Positions 16,855 to 25,205 of a DNA stretch of 64,000 bases are shown in pieces. Within the stretch, counting starts at the first letter, position 1. Each line of letters opens with the position of its first letter. A program made the position numbers and the translations under genes. The DNA is from Cognatilysobacter claricitrinus (GTDB taxonomy: Bacteria; Pseudomonadota; Gammaproteobacteria; Xanthomonadales; Xanthomonadaceae): positions 992,001 through 1,056,000 of the forward strand of contig NZ_BAAFZV010000002.1 of assembly GCF_045866565.1 (NCBI RefSeq), in the 5' to 3' direction. Under the pieces are notes generated by a model. The model had not been told where the DNA came from. It searched no databases and saw only the letters and a program-made list of their open reading frames with translations.

Positions 16855-16873
16855 GGCGCAAGGTCCATGCCAA
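16855..16873 (-). promoter_or_regulatory. candidate sigma-54 promoter of the BON gene
   Basis: Read on the minus strand, TTGGCATGGACCTTGCGCC matches the -24/-12 pattern TGGCAC-N5-TTGCA, with GG and GC separated by exactly 10 bases; mismatches are C to T after TGGCA and the final A to G. Transcription would start about 16846, 172 bases before the preferred start codon. An NtrC-type activator gene ends 2 kb away. Confidence 0.5.
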
Positions 16874-16928
16874 CGCGGAACGCACTGCTTGCGCGTTTTT
16901 TCACGCCACGTTGCTGCCGATGTTTCGG

Positions 16929-16980
16929 GCAAGGGAATATTTTTCCGCGCGCCGACACGATGACTCGTACAGCAAGGGAA
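16929..16980 (+). repeat. paired 9-base direct repeat, possible activator site
   Basis: GCAAGGGAA occurs at 16929-16937 and again at 16972-16980, 43 bases apart (about four helix turns). Both copies lie upstream of the candidate sigma-54 promoter at roughly -83 and -126. This fits the usual position of enhancer sites for NtrC-type activators, but a 9-base match alone is weak. Confidence 0.35.
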
Positions 16981-17077
16981 CACCGTACTCACGCATGTTT
17001 GACGCAACGCTGTCATACGGTTTGCGAGGTTTGACGTTGGGGCCGTGCGGCCCTCCCCTCACGAGCGAGAAACAAAC

Positions 17078-17407
17078 ATGAAAAAGACACTGGCCACCGC
17101 GGCCGTTCTGTTGATGCTGACCGCATGCCATCGCAACGACGATGCCGCCGCCGACCAGGCCGCGACGACGCCTGCTGCGGACACCACGGCGACGACGCCC
17201 GCAACGGACACCACTGGAACGACGCCGGCGCCCGATTCGACGACACCACCGGCGACGGATACGACGATGCCGCCGCCTGCCACCGACACGACCGGCACGA
17301 TGCCGCCGCCGACCGACACGACGGGAACGGGCACTGGTACGGGCACCACCGGAGCAAGCACGGACGCGAACCAGCAGAACAACGGTTCCGCGCCGCCGCA
17401 GCCGTAA
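17078..17407 (+). CDS. Small Thr/Pro-rich lipoprotein
   Basis: 109 residues from the ATG opening MKKTLATAAVLLMLTACHRN, which is a lipoprotein signal peptide with lipobox LTAC (lipidated Cys at 17). The mature part is disordered, built of loose repeats of Thr, Asp, Pro and Ala (TDTTGTTPAPD, TDTTMPPPATDTTGT), and ends in Gln/Asn/Pro. There is no enzymatic fold. It is probably an envelope spacer or surface lipoprotein; similar fillers are common and poorly conserved. A terminator follows. Confidence 0.8.
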   Translation: MKKTLATAAVLLMLTACHRNDDAAADQAATTPAADTTATTPATDTTGTTPAPDSTTPPATDTTMPPPATDTTGTMPPPTDTTGTGTGTGTTGASTDANQQNNGSAPPQP

Positions 17408-17430
17408 CTGGCCTGCGACGCGACGAAACA

Positions 17431-17456
17431 GAAACGGCGGCCTCGGCCGCCGTTTC
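17431..17456. terminator. terminator between lipoprotein gene and ligD
   Basis: Inverted repeat GAAACGGCGG / CCGCCGTTTC (17431-17440 and 17447-17456), with inner CC/GG able to extend the stem. A and T ends suit both convergent genes. Confidence 0.85.
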
Positions 17457-17516
17457 TCTAGCCGCCGGGTCGCGACATCGGACCGCGCGCAGACACCCGC
17501 CACATGCGCCGTCGCG

Positions 17517-20270
17517 CTACACCGGCAACGGTTTCGCACGCGCAATGATGTCGCGCGCCTCCTCGGGCAGCGTGCGCTTCGCTGCGTCCGCGAGCGTGTA
17601 GCGCGCGGGACTTTTCGCCCGCGACAACTCTGCCCAGGTAACCGGCACCGCCGCCGGCGCGCCTGCCCGCGCGCGCAGCGACCAGCTGGCCACGCTCGTC
17701 GCGCCACGACCATTGCGCAGCCAGTCGATGAAGATGCGGCCCTTGCGCTTGGCCTTGCTCATCGTCGCCACATAACGATCGGGTGACTGGTTCTCCATCG
17801 CATCGGCGAATGCCTCGCAGAAGCGGCGTGCCGCGTCCCAGTCGGCCTGTGGCTCTAGTGGCACGACCACGTGCACGCCCTTGCCGCCCGACAGTTTTGG
17901 ATACGACTCGATGCCGACGTCCAGCAGGCGGTCGCGCACCTCTTTCGCGGCCGCGCGGATCTGCGGCCACTCGATCGACGGGTCGGGATCCAGATCGAAC
18001 ACGATCCGATCCGGTTGCTCGAGCGTATCGACGCGCGAACCCCACGGATGCAGCTCCAGCGCGTTCATCTGCACCAGTGACATCAGGCCGGCCACGCTAT
18101 CGACGTAGAAGTACTCGGCCTTGCCGCCGTCGTTCTCGGTGAGCGTGAAGCGCTTCACCTCGTCGGTGAACCCGTGTTTCACGTGCTTCTGGAAGAAGTG
18201 CTGGCCGCCGATGCCATCGGGACAACGCACGATCGACAGCAGCCGTCCCGCGATGTCCTCCAGTAGTTGCGGCGCCGCGGCGAGGTAGTAGTCCCAGACG
18301 TCCTGCTTCGTATAGCCCTGGTCCGGGTAAACCACGCGGTCTGCGCTGCTCAGGTTCGGCAGGTCGGACCTGTCCAGATCGATCCGCATCACGCCGCGCT
18401 TCGTCGCCTTGCGAGCCGCGGCCTTCTTCACCGGCGCTGCCTTGGGAGCTTCTTTCGACACCGTTTTCGCGACGCGCTTGGTTGGGGCCGCCGTCTTCTT
18501 CGTCGCGACGCGCTTGGTCGCGGCCGCCGTCTTCTTGGCGGCGGCGCGCGGGGACGCGCCGCCGGTTTCCGGTTGTTCCAGCGCCGCGGGCGTCGCGGGC
18601 TTGTCGTCACGCGCACGGTGGAAGGATGCCTGCCGCACCAGGCCTTCCTTTCCCCAACCGCGGAAGAACACTTCGACGACGGTCTTCGGCTTCACCCAGT
18701 TGATCCGCACCTTCGGCAGCGACACGTGCTCCGGAATCTCGACCACCGGTTCCGAGACTTCGAGCGCGCGCAGTCGCTTGAGCATGTCGAGCAGCACGTC
18801 GCCGTTCATGCCGGAGCCGACGCGGCCGGCGTACACCAGCGCGCCATCGCGATACTGGCCCAGCATCAACGCGCCGACACCTTTTCGCGAGCCTTTCGGT
18901 GGCGTGTAACCGACCACGACGAAGTCACGCGTGTCGACCGTCTTGATCTTCAGCCACTCGGACGAACGCGCGTCGACGTACTTGGAATTGACACGCTTGC
19001 TGATGATGCCTTCCATGCCGCGATCGCGCGCCGCGTCGAATACATCGCCGCCGCGGCCGACGATGTGCGAGCTGTAGAATAGGCGAGGGTCGGCGCCGGC
19101 GAGAAGTTGCTCGAGCAACGCCTTTCGCTCGACAAGTGGCGCGCCACGCAGGTCATGGCCGTCCACCGCGAGCAGATCGAAGATCACATAGCGCATTGCG
19201 CGTGGGTCCTTGTCCGACAACGCCCTCTGCAGCGCGTTGAAGTCGCTGTAGCCCGACTTGTCGACTGCGATCAGCTCGCCGTCGAACACCGCGGTCGTAC
19301 CGAAGTCGCGCAGCAGCTTGAGCAGCTCAGGGGCGCGGTCGTTCCATGGAATTCCGTTGCGCGACCACAGCATCGGCGAACGCCCGCTCTGGCCGATCAA
19401 CCGGTAGCCGTCCCATTTCCATTCGTGCAGCCAGTCGTCCCCGGCCGGCGCCTTCTCGGATGACACCGTCAGCATCGGCTGCACGAATTCGCCGAGCGGG
19501 AACGCCGCGCCGTTGGCGAGTCGTGCGGCTGCGCGCTTGATCGCGCGAAGGTCGGGCGCCGCCGACGCGCGTTTGGCAGTCGCGGCCGCTTTGCGCGCCG
19601 CCGTCTTCTTGGCGACAGTGCTCTTCGCCGCGGGCCGGCGTGCGGGCGCTGTTTTCTTCGTTGCCATGGCGCGTTCCGTGTCGAAACCCTTGCGGGCGCG
19701 GATCTCAAGGCCCGCACGCGTCGATGCGCCCGGTGCGTCGGTCGGTGGCGGCGGGAGCTCGCCGATCAGGTCGTCGGCTTCCAGGTCGGCCGCATATTCA
19801 TCCGTACGCTTGAGCAGCATCCATTGCGCGCGCTTGCCGGTCTGCCGCGTGCGGATCAGTCGCCAGCGGCCCTTGAGTCGCTGGCCCTCGAGCGTGAAGT
19901 CGATGTGGCCCTTGCGGATCGCCGCCTGCAGGTCGCCCTCGGGCACCCAGGTGCCGTGGTCGAAGATCGCCATGTGGCCTGCACCGTATTCGCCTTCGGG
20001 GATGAGGCCCTCGAAGTGCGAATAGGTCATGGGATGGTCTTCCGTTTCAACGGCGAGCCGCTTCTCGCCGGGCCGGAACGACGGCCCGCGCGGTACGGCC
20101 CAGCTCCGCAACACGCCGTCGATTTCCAGCCTCAGGTCGTAGTGCCGAGCCCGCGCGTGATGCAGCTGCACGACGAACGACAGCGGGCCGCCACGACGGC
20201 GTACTGTCTCGCCCTTCGGCTCCGGCGTTCGCGAAAACTGCCGCTTACGGTTGTATTCCTGCAGGCCCAT
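17517..20270 (-). CDS. ligD: Multifunctional ATP-dependent DNA ligase LigD
   Basis: 917 residues, three enzymes in Pseudomonas order. An N-terminal 3'-phosphoesterase (1-170) has the metal site in LHHARARHYDLRLEIDG (H37, H43, D45). The ATP-dependent ligase (about 260-560) has adenylation lysine K285 in EWKWDGYR and motif IISKRVNSKY. The primase-type polymerase (about 640-905) has the DxD pair D759/D761 in VFDLDPDPSIEW. Together these process and seal double-strand breaks brought together by Ku. Lys/Ala/Thr-rich linkers at about 203-235 and 570-635 look like histone-H1 tails. It starts 3 bases after the ku stop. Confidence 0.98.
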   Translation of the reverse strand: MGLQEYNRKRQFSRTPEPKGETVRRRGGPLSFVVQLHHARARHYDLRLEIDGVLRSWAVPRGPSFRPGEKRLAVETEDHPMTYSHFEGLIPEGEYGAGHMAIFDHGTWVPEGDLQAAIRKGHIDFTLEGQRLKGRWRLIRTRQTGKRAQWMLLKRTDEYAADLEADDLIGELPPPPTDAPGASTRAGLEIRARKGFDTERAMATKKTAPARRPAAKSTVAKKTAARKAAATAKRASAAPDLRAIKRAAARLANGAAFPLGEFVQPMLTVSSEKAPAGDDWLHEWKWDGYRLIGQSGRSPMLWSRNGIPWNDRAPELLKLLRDFGTTAVFDGELIAVDKSGYSDFNALQRALSDKDPRAMRYVIFDLLAVDGHDLRGAPLVERKALLEQLLAGADPRLFYSSHIVGRGGDVFDAARDRGMEGIISKRVNSKYVDARSSEWLKIKTVDTRDFVVVGYTPPKGSRKGVGALMLGQYRDGALVYAGRVGSGMNGDVLLDMLKRLRALEVSEPVVEIPEHVSLPKVRINWVKPKTVVEVFFRGWGKEGLVRQASFHRARDDKPATPAALEQPETGGASPRAAAKKTAAATKRVATKKTAAPTKRVAKTVSKEAPKAAPVKKAAARKATKRGVMRIDLDRSDLPNLSSADRVVYPDQGYTKQDVWDYYLAAAPQLLEDIAGRLLSIVRCPDGIGGQHFFQKHVKHGFTDEVKRFTLTENDGGKAEYFYVDSVAGLMSLVQMNALELHPWGSRVDTLEQPDRIVFDLDPDPSIEWPQIRAAAKEVRDRLLDVGIESYPKLSGGKGVHVVVPLEPQADWDAARRFCEAFADAMENQSPDRYVATMSKAKRKGRIFIDWLRNGRGATSVASWSLRARAGAPAAVPVTWAELSRAKSPARYTLADAAKRTLPEEARDIIARAKPLPV

Positions 20271-20273
20271 GCG

Positions 20274-21173
20274 TCAGGCCCGCTTCTTGGCCGCCCGCTT
20301 CTTGGGCTTGGCGGCGGGCGCGGCCTTTGCACGCGTACGCGTCGCCGTCTTCTTGGCCGCCTTGGTGGCCGCGCCGCCCTTCTTCTCCAGGCTCTTCTTC
20401 AGCAGCGACATGAAGTCGACGACGTTGGTCGCAGTCTCGGCATCCTCGTCCTCGCGATCGTCCTCGATGTGCTTGGTGCCCTTCTGCTTGATGCGTTCCT
20501 TGATGACCGCGGTGAGGCGTTCGCGGAATTCGTCCTTGTATTCCGTCGGTTTGAACTCGTCGGTCATGGATTCCATCAGCATCTCGGCCATTTCCATCTC
20601 GCGCGGCGTGACATGCCATGTGCGCGCGGTGCCGCTGGGCAACGTGTAGTCCGATGCATCGACCAGCTCCTGCGGGAACCGCATGAGCATTAGCATCAGC
20701 GCGTCGTCCTGCGGCGTGAGCATGCACAGGTACTCGCGCGTGCGGATCACGACGCGGCCGATGCCGACGCGCTTGTTCTTCTTCAACACTTCGCGCAGCA
20801 GCACGTAGCCCTTCTCGGCCTTCTTGCCCGGCACGAGGATGTACGGCTTCTCGATGTAGGACAGCGAGATCGACGACGCATCTACGAAGGATTCGATCGC
20901 GATGGTTTCATGGTTCTCGGTCGCTGCCCGCTGGATGTCTTCAGGCTTCAGCACGACGTAGTTGTCCTTGGAGAACTCGTACGCCTTGACGATCTCCTTC
21001 CACGGCACTTCCTCGCCGGTCTCGGCGTTGACGCGCTCGTAGCGGATCGGCGCGTTGTTGCGCGCGTCCAGCATGCGGAAGTGGATGTCGGTGCGGCGCT
21101 CGCCCGACATCAGCTGGATCGGGATGTTGAGCAGGCCGAACGAAATCGAGCCGGTCCAGATGGGCCTTGCCAT
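20274..21173 (-). CDS. ku: Non-homologous end-joining protein Ku
   Basis: 299 residues. The core starts MARPIWTGSISFGLLNIPIQ, the usual beginning of bacterial Ku, and covers about 1-260 as the DNA-encircling beta-barrel homodimer. A Lys/Ala/Arg-rich tail occupies about 268-299 (TKAAKKTATRTRAKAAPAAK), which in other Ku proteins helps DNA binding and threading. Ku binds broken ends and recruits LigD. It is the first gene of ku-ligD and divergent from the ArsC-like gene across 106 bases. Confidence 0.98.
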   Translation of the reverse strand: MARPIWTGSISFGLLNIPIQLMSGERRTDIHFRMLDARNNAPIRYERVNAETGEEVPWKEIVKAYEFSKDNYVVLKPEDIQRAATENHETIAIESFVDASSISLSYIEKPYILVPGKKAEKGYVLLREVLKKNKRVGIGRVVIRTREYLCMLTPQDDALMLMLMRFPQELVDASDYTLPSGTARTWHVTPREMEMAEMLMESMTDEFKPTEYKDEFRERLTAVIKERIKQKGTKHIEDDREDEDAETATNVVDFMSLLKKSLEKKGGAATKAAKKTATRTRAKAAPAAKPKKRAAKKRA

Positions 21174-21279
21174 GGGGGACTCTCCAGCGGTTTCGGAAAA
21201 CGTCGCGCAGCCTGCGTCCGCGCAGGGTGAAGCGGCCGGGCGATAATCGGGCCCACGGTTAATCCAAGGAAAACACGCC

Positions 21280-21642
21280 ATGTCCGACCGCCCGCTGCTG
21301 TTCCACAACAAGGCGAGTTGCTCGAAGTGCGCGGGCGCGCTGGAGTTGTTGCGCGGCCGCGGCATCGAACCGGACGTCGTGGACCTGACGCTACAGCCGC
21401 CGGGTGAAACGCAGCTGCGCGAACTGGTGCGCCTGACCGGCGGCCAGGCACGCGCGCTGGTGCGCACCGGCGAGGCGGCGTACGCGGCGTGCGGCCTCGA
21501 CGACGCGAGCAGCGACGATGCGTTGATCGCCGCAATGGCCGCACATCCCGAACTCATCGAGCGGCCGATCCTGGTGCACGCCGGCCGCGCGGTCGTTGGC
21601 CGGCCTCCGGAGCGCGTGCTCGAACTGTTCGACGGCGCCTGA
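21280..21642 (+). CDS. ArsC/Spx-family thioredoxin-fold protein (arsenate-reductase-like)
   Basis: 120 residues with a good AAGGAAA site before the ATG. The fold is that of glutaredoxin-type arsenate reductase: FHNKASCSKCAGALELLRGR at the N-terminus, ERPILVHAGRAVVGRPPE near the C-terminus. True ArsC has a lone catalytic Cys followed by S-x-(S/T); here C14 and C17 form CSKC, so a thiol-disulfide role is as likely as arsenate reduction. No ars operon genes are present. Confidence 0.8.
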   Translation: MSDRPLLFHNKASCSKCAGALELLRGRGIEPDVVDLTLQPPGETQLRELVRLTGGQARALVRTGEAAYAACGLDDASSDDALIAAMAAHPELIERPILVHAGRAVVGRPPERVLELFDGA

Positions 21643-21644
21643 GG

Positions 21645-23264
21645 TCAGAGCAGCTTGCTGATCCGCAGCGCGGCCACGCGCGGCGGTGGCGCGAACGAAT
21701 CGCTGCGCGCGTCTTCCCAGTACTGCTGGAACACCGCGTGCTCAGGTATGCCCTGCAGCAGCGCGCCCGGTTCGAGGAAGTTGTAGATCGCGGCGAGCGA
21801 ACGGACTTCCGTTGGCGAAATGCGCCGCAGGATGTGCTCAGGGCCGAGTTCGCCGGGATGCTTCAGCCCCGACGCGCAGATGAGGTCGCGCAGCGCCTTG
21901 AGCGTGTTGTCGTGGAAATTTGCGACGCGCGTGGATTTGTCCGGCACGTCCAGGCCTTTCCAGCGTTTCGGATCCTGCGTGGCGACGCCCGTCGGGCAAC
22001 GGTCGGTGTGGCAGCTCTGCGACTGGATGCAGCCGATAGCGAACATGTAGCCGCGCGCGGCATTGCACCAGTCCGCGCCCATCGCCATGGTCTTGGCGAT
22101 GTCGAAACCGCTGATCACGCGCCCGGCTGCCCCGATGCGGATGCGGTCGCGCAGGCCGAGGCCGACCAGGGTGTTGTGCACCAGCATCAACGCCTCGTGC
22201 ATCGGCACGCCGACGTGGTCGATGAATTCGGCGGGTGCCGCGCCGGTGCCGCCTTCCGCGCCGTCCACCACGATGAAGTCGGGCAGCACGCCGGTTTCGT
22301 GCATGGCCTTCGCGATGCCGAACCATTCCCATGGATGGCCGATCGCAAGCTTGAAACCCGTCGGCTTGCCGCCCGACAGGTTGCGCAGCCTGTCCACGAA
22401 TTCGAGCAGTCCCTTTGGCGTATCGAACGTGGAATGGCGTGCGGGCGACACGCAGTCGACACCGACCGGAACGCCCCGCGTCGCCGCGATCTCCGGGGTC
22501 ACCTTCGCACCGGGCAGCACGCCGCCGTGGCCGGGCTTCGCGCCCTGCGAGAGCTTGACCTCGATCAGCTTGACCTGCGGGTCGGACGCCGCCGCGGCGA
22601 ACTTCTCCTCGCTGAAACTGCCGTCATCGTTGCGGCAGCCGAAATAGCCGGACGCGACTTCCCACACCAGGTCGCCGCCGAACTCGCGGTGGTAGGGCGA
22701 GATCGAGCCCTCGCCGGTGTCGTGATAGAAGTTGCCGAGCTTGGCGCCCTTGTTGAGCGCGCGGATCGCATTCGCCGACAGCGACCCGAAGCTCATGGCG
22801 GAGATGTTGAACACGCTGGCCGAATACGGCTTCGCGCGATGCTCGCCGACCATGACGCGGAAGTCGTGCGTCATGTATTCCGACGGCGCCAGCGAATGGT
22901 TGATCCATTCGTACTGGGTGCCGTAGATGTCCTGCAACGTACCGAAGGGGCGCGTATCGAGCACCGATTTCGACCGCTGGTATGCAAGCGCGCGCTCCTG
23001 CCGCGAGAACGGCACCTCGGCGGTGTCGGCCTCGATGAAGTACTGCCGCATCTCCGGGCCGATCGCTTCCAGCCCGTAGCGGAAATGCGCGAGCAGCGGA
23101 TAGTTGTGGCGAAGCGCGCTGCGCGTCTGCAGCAGGTCGACGGTGCCGAGCACCGCGAACGGCAACAGGAGCGCGACGATGATCGCGCCTTCGTGCACCA
23201 CCACGAACCAGCCCAGGGCGATCAGCGTCGCCGCCACGACGGCGATATAGAGCGAGTAGCGCAT
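21645..23264 (-). CDS. Membrane-anchored FMN-binding glutamate-synthase-family protein
   Basis: 539 residues from an ATG preceded by a perfect AAGGAGG. Residues 5-45 form one or two membrane helices (YIAVVAATLIALGWFVVV). The rest is the FMN/2-oxoglutarate-side half of GltB: SAMSFGSLSANAIRALNKGA (155-174), VVDGAEGGTGAAP (332-344) and a C412-x5-C418-x4-C423 3Fe-4S site. The glutaminase domain and the partner small subunit are absent, so it is not a complete glutamate synthase; the substrate is unknown for this widespread group. Its stop is 2 bases from the convergent ArsC-like gene. Confidence 0.88.
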   Translation of the reverse strand: MRYSLYIAVVAATLIALGWFVVVHEGAIIVALLLPFAVLGTVDLLQTRSALRHNYPLLAHFRYGLEAIGPEMRQYFIEADTAEVPFSRQERALAYQRSKSVLDTRPFGTLQDIYGTQYEWINHSLAPSEYMTHDFRVMVGEHRAKPYSASVFNISAMSFGSLSANAIRALNKGAKLGNFYHDTGEGSISPYHREFGGDLVWEVASGYFGCRNDDGSFSEEKFAAAASDPQVKLIEVKLSQGAKPGHGGVLPGAKVTPEIAATRGVPVGVDCVSPARHSTFDTPKGLLEFVDRLRNLSGGKPTGFKLAIGHPWEWFGIAKAMHETGVLPDFIVVDGAEGGTGAAPAEFIDHVGVPMHEALMLVHNTLVGLGLRDRIRIGAAGRVISGFDIAKTMAMGADWCNAARGYMFAIGCIQSQSCHTDRCPTGVATQDPKRWKGLDVPDKSTRVANFHDNTLKALRDLICASGLKHPGELGPEHILRRISPTEVRSLAAIYNFLEPGALLQGIPEHAVFQQYWEDARSDSFAPPPRVAALRISKLL

Positions 23265-23319
23265 GCGGCCTCCTTGTCGCGCCGAGGATACCCGTCGGCG
23301 CGGACGCCGCCGTGTTCGG

Positions 23320-23655
23320 TCATTCCGTGGCGATGGACGCGTACCAGGCGGCGTAGGGCGTATTGCGCGCGAGCCGGCGGTTGAGGTCCGGGCTGCCGTC
23401 GTCCCACCAGACCTCGCCGCGCTCGCCCAGCGCGATCTTGGCCGCATGGACACGCTGGCGTGCGCGCTTCTCGCCGACGCCGTCGCCCGACTCCAGCGCG
23501 CGCCGCACGTCGCGCCGCGCACGCATCAGCGCGCGCGTGTGGCAATCGCGTTCGTCGTCGGACAGCGAAGGATCGGCGCGCCGCCACAGGCGGCCGCGAA
23601 CGACGATGTAGCGACCGTCCGGCGTCACCGGCACGGGCGAAGCAGGCTGCACCAT
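23320..23655 (-). CDS. Conserved hypothetical charged protein
   Basis: 111 residues from the ATG at 23655; a GTG 21 bases upstream is also possible. It begins with a beta-rich stretch (DGRYIVVRGRLWRRADPSLS), continues as an Arg/Ala-rich helical region (RALMRARRDVRRALESGDG) and ends RGEVWWDDGSPDLNRRLARN. Proteins of this pattern are common in Xanthomonadaceae but I cannot assign a function. There is no signal peptide or membrane segment. It lies 55 bases upstream of the glutamate-synthase-like gene on the same strand, so co-transcription is possible. Confidence 0.65.
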   Translation of the reverse strand: MVQPASPVPVTPDGRYIVVRGRLWRRADPSLSDDERDCHTRALMRARRDVRRALESGDGVGEKRARQRVHAAKIALGERGEVWWDDGSPDLNRRLARNTPYAAWYASIATE

Positions 23656-23707
23656 GGCGGCAGCCTGCCCGTGCACGGGTCGATGCCGTGTCGTTACCGT
23701 GCCGTCG

Positions 23708-24403
23708 CTACTGGATCAGGTCGACCTGCCGCGTCGCCGTGTACCAGAGCAGGCCGAAATGGCCGTAGGTGTACGTGTAGCTGGCGTTCTCGTTCCAGAT
23801 CGACGACGAATGCACGCCGTTCACCGTGCACACGCCGCCGTAGCAGACCACCTCGTCGGCGTAGGACTTGATCGAATACATGCGCGTGCCGAAGCGCTGG
23901 CCGTACAGCCCGTTGAGCAGCGGACTGGACACCGACAGCCCGTAGTAGCCGCACGTCGACGTGGCGACGTTGAACGGGTACGTGCCGCACGACCACAACC
24001 CGCGGAACGCGCCGGCGATACCGACGAACGCATCGACCCGCGACGCTAGCCCGTTGCGATAGATCTCGCGCGCGGCGAGCGTGGCGCCCATCGAGTGGCC
24101 GATTACGTCGATCCTGCCGGTGCACGATGCGGCCGCCGCGTTCACCAGCGCATCGACCACCGGGGTTTCCTCGCTGCCCTGGTGATCGTTGCAGGCCGCG
24201 CAGGTCTTGCTGCCCCAGCTGGGGCGGAAGATCTGCGACGACGCGTAGCCGCGCGCGATCAGCTCGTTGTACGTGGCGTTGAAGTCCGATGGCGAGCCGG
24301 TGTTGCCGTGCACCAGTACGACGGCGTCGCGGCACACGGCCTGCGCGCCGTTGGCGAAGAGAATGAGGAACGCGATCGCGAGGATCCTGCCAGCCCGGTG
24401 CAT
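23708..24403 (-). CDS. Secreted lipase/esterase (class 2 lipase, alpha/beta hydrolase)
   Basis: 231 residues. A signal peptide covers 1-22 (MHRAGRILAIAFLILFANGA, cleavage after AQA). The mature enzyme opens DAVVLVHGNTGSPSDFNATY, the oxyanion-hole strand and loop, and has the nucleophile elbow IGHSMG with S104. Six or more cysteines and YGHFGLLWYTAT near the end suggest an exported disulfide-bonded enzyme like small Bacillus-type triacylglycerol lipases. AGGGAG precedes the ATG. It is apparently monocistronic and lacks a lipase-specific foldase neighbour. Confidence 0.9.
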   Translation of the reverse strand: MHRAGRILAIAFLILFANGAQAVCRDAVVLVHGNTGSPSDFNATYNELIARGYASSQIFRPSWGSKTCAACNDHQGSEETPVVDALVNAAAASCTGRIDVIGHSMGATLAAREIYRNGLASRVDAFVGIAGAFRGLWSCGTYPFNVATSTCGYYGLSVSSPLLNGLYGQRFGTRMYSIKSYADEVVCYGGVCTVNGVHSSSIWNENASYTYTYGHFGLLWYTATRQVDLIQ

Positions 24404-24596
24404 GTCGACTCCCTGGGAGTTGGCGGCACGGCGCCGCGCATCGCACTCCGAAGTGCAAGTTATGGATATGCGCACCGCACGCCTGCTGTACGAAAGGGAA
24501 TGACGCGCCGCGTCATGACGGACGGTCGAGGCGCCCCCGTCGCGTCGCCTCGACCGCGCCCGCACTACCCTCGGGCTCCCGCCACGAGGCAGCCCG

Positions 24597-25127
24597 ATGG
24601 CCGCGTCCGCCGCTGTTGGCGAAACCACCCCGAACAAAGCCGCCGCGATTTTCGCGACCGTCGACGCCGCCCGTGCCGCTGCGGACAGCGTGCGCAACGC
24701 GACCGGCATGCCGGCGCCGAACGTGCGCACGGTCGACGCATCGACGCGACATCCCGGGCGCGCGCTGGAGCCCGAATCGCGCGGCATTTTCCAGGTGATG
24801 CTTCGTGCGCACGCGGCGTTGGCGGCAGGCGGTTTCGTCGCCGGTCTGCTGCTGTACTGGCTGCTGTATCGCAACGGCGTCGGCTTCGTGGTCAACGCGC
24901 CGATAGCGGCCGCGGGCGCGATCGTGTTCCTGTGCACCATGGGCGGGCTGATGCTCGGTGGCCTGGCGACGCTGCGACCCGACCACGACGCCTACGTGAT
25001 GTCCGTTCTCGAAGCCTGCCGCGACGGACGCGCCGCGGTCGTCATCCATGGCCGCTCACCGGCCGAGCGCGACGCGGCGGTCGAAGTGCTGCGTGCCGCT
25101 GGCGGAGAGGTCGTGCAGACGTTCTAG
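24597..25127 (+). CDS. Hypothetical protein with two membrane helices
   Basis: 176 residues. An Ala-rich N-terminus (NKAAAIFATVDAARAAADSV, about 13-32) resembles a short regulatory-domain helix. Two membrane helices follow at about 72-92 (HAALAAGGFVAGLLLYWLLY) and 100-124. The C-terminal soluble part, VVIHGRSPAERDAAVEVLRA, looks like a ferredoxin-like strand-helix unit. The layout recalls bacterial proteins annotated only as hypothetical. It ends about 80 bases before the FNR box of the cbb3 operon and is not obviously part of it. Confidence 0.65.
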   Translation: MAASAAVGETTPNKAAAIFATVDAARAAADSVRNATGMPAPNVRTVDASTRHPGRALEPESRGIFQVMLRAHAALAAGGFVAGLLLYWLLYRNGVGFVVNAPIAAAGAIVFLCTMGGLMLGGLATLRPDHDAYVMSVLEACRDGRAAVVIHGRSPAERDAAVEVLRAAGGEVVQTF

Positions 25128-25205
25128 CCCCGCCCATCCCGGGTCGACCCTCCGGCGGGCTCATCCGCGCCGGGTCCGAATCGCGCCTGCGCCACGTCAC
25201 CGGCA

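Larger units (their letters stand above)
16675..17077. other. 403-bp divergent intergenic region, BON gene / lipoprotein gene
   Basis: This is the longest region without an assigned gene. It holds the candidate sigma-54 promoter at 16855-16873, a 9-base direct repeat at 16929 and 16972, an A/T-rich block near 16936-16944, and the in-frame upstream extension of the BON gene (16675-16836). No clear sigma-70 promoter for the rightward lipoprotein gene could be picked out. Confidence 0.6.

Noticed and set aside
18400..18650. Lys/Ala-rich stretch as a separate histone-like gene
   Set aside because: It is continuous in frame with the LigD ligase and polymerase domains and has no start or stop of its own.
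21489..23384. 631-residue rightward open frame opposite the glutamate-synthase-like gene
   Set aside because: The minus strand has clear FMN and 3Fe-4S motifs; the plus frame has only shadow composition.
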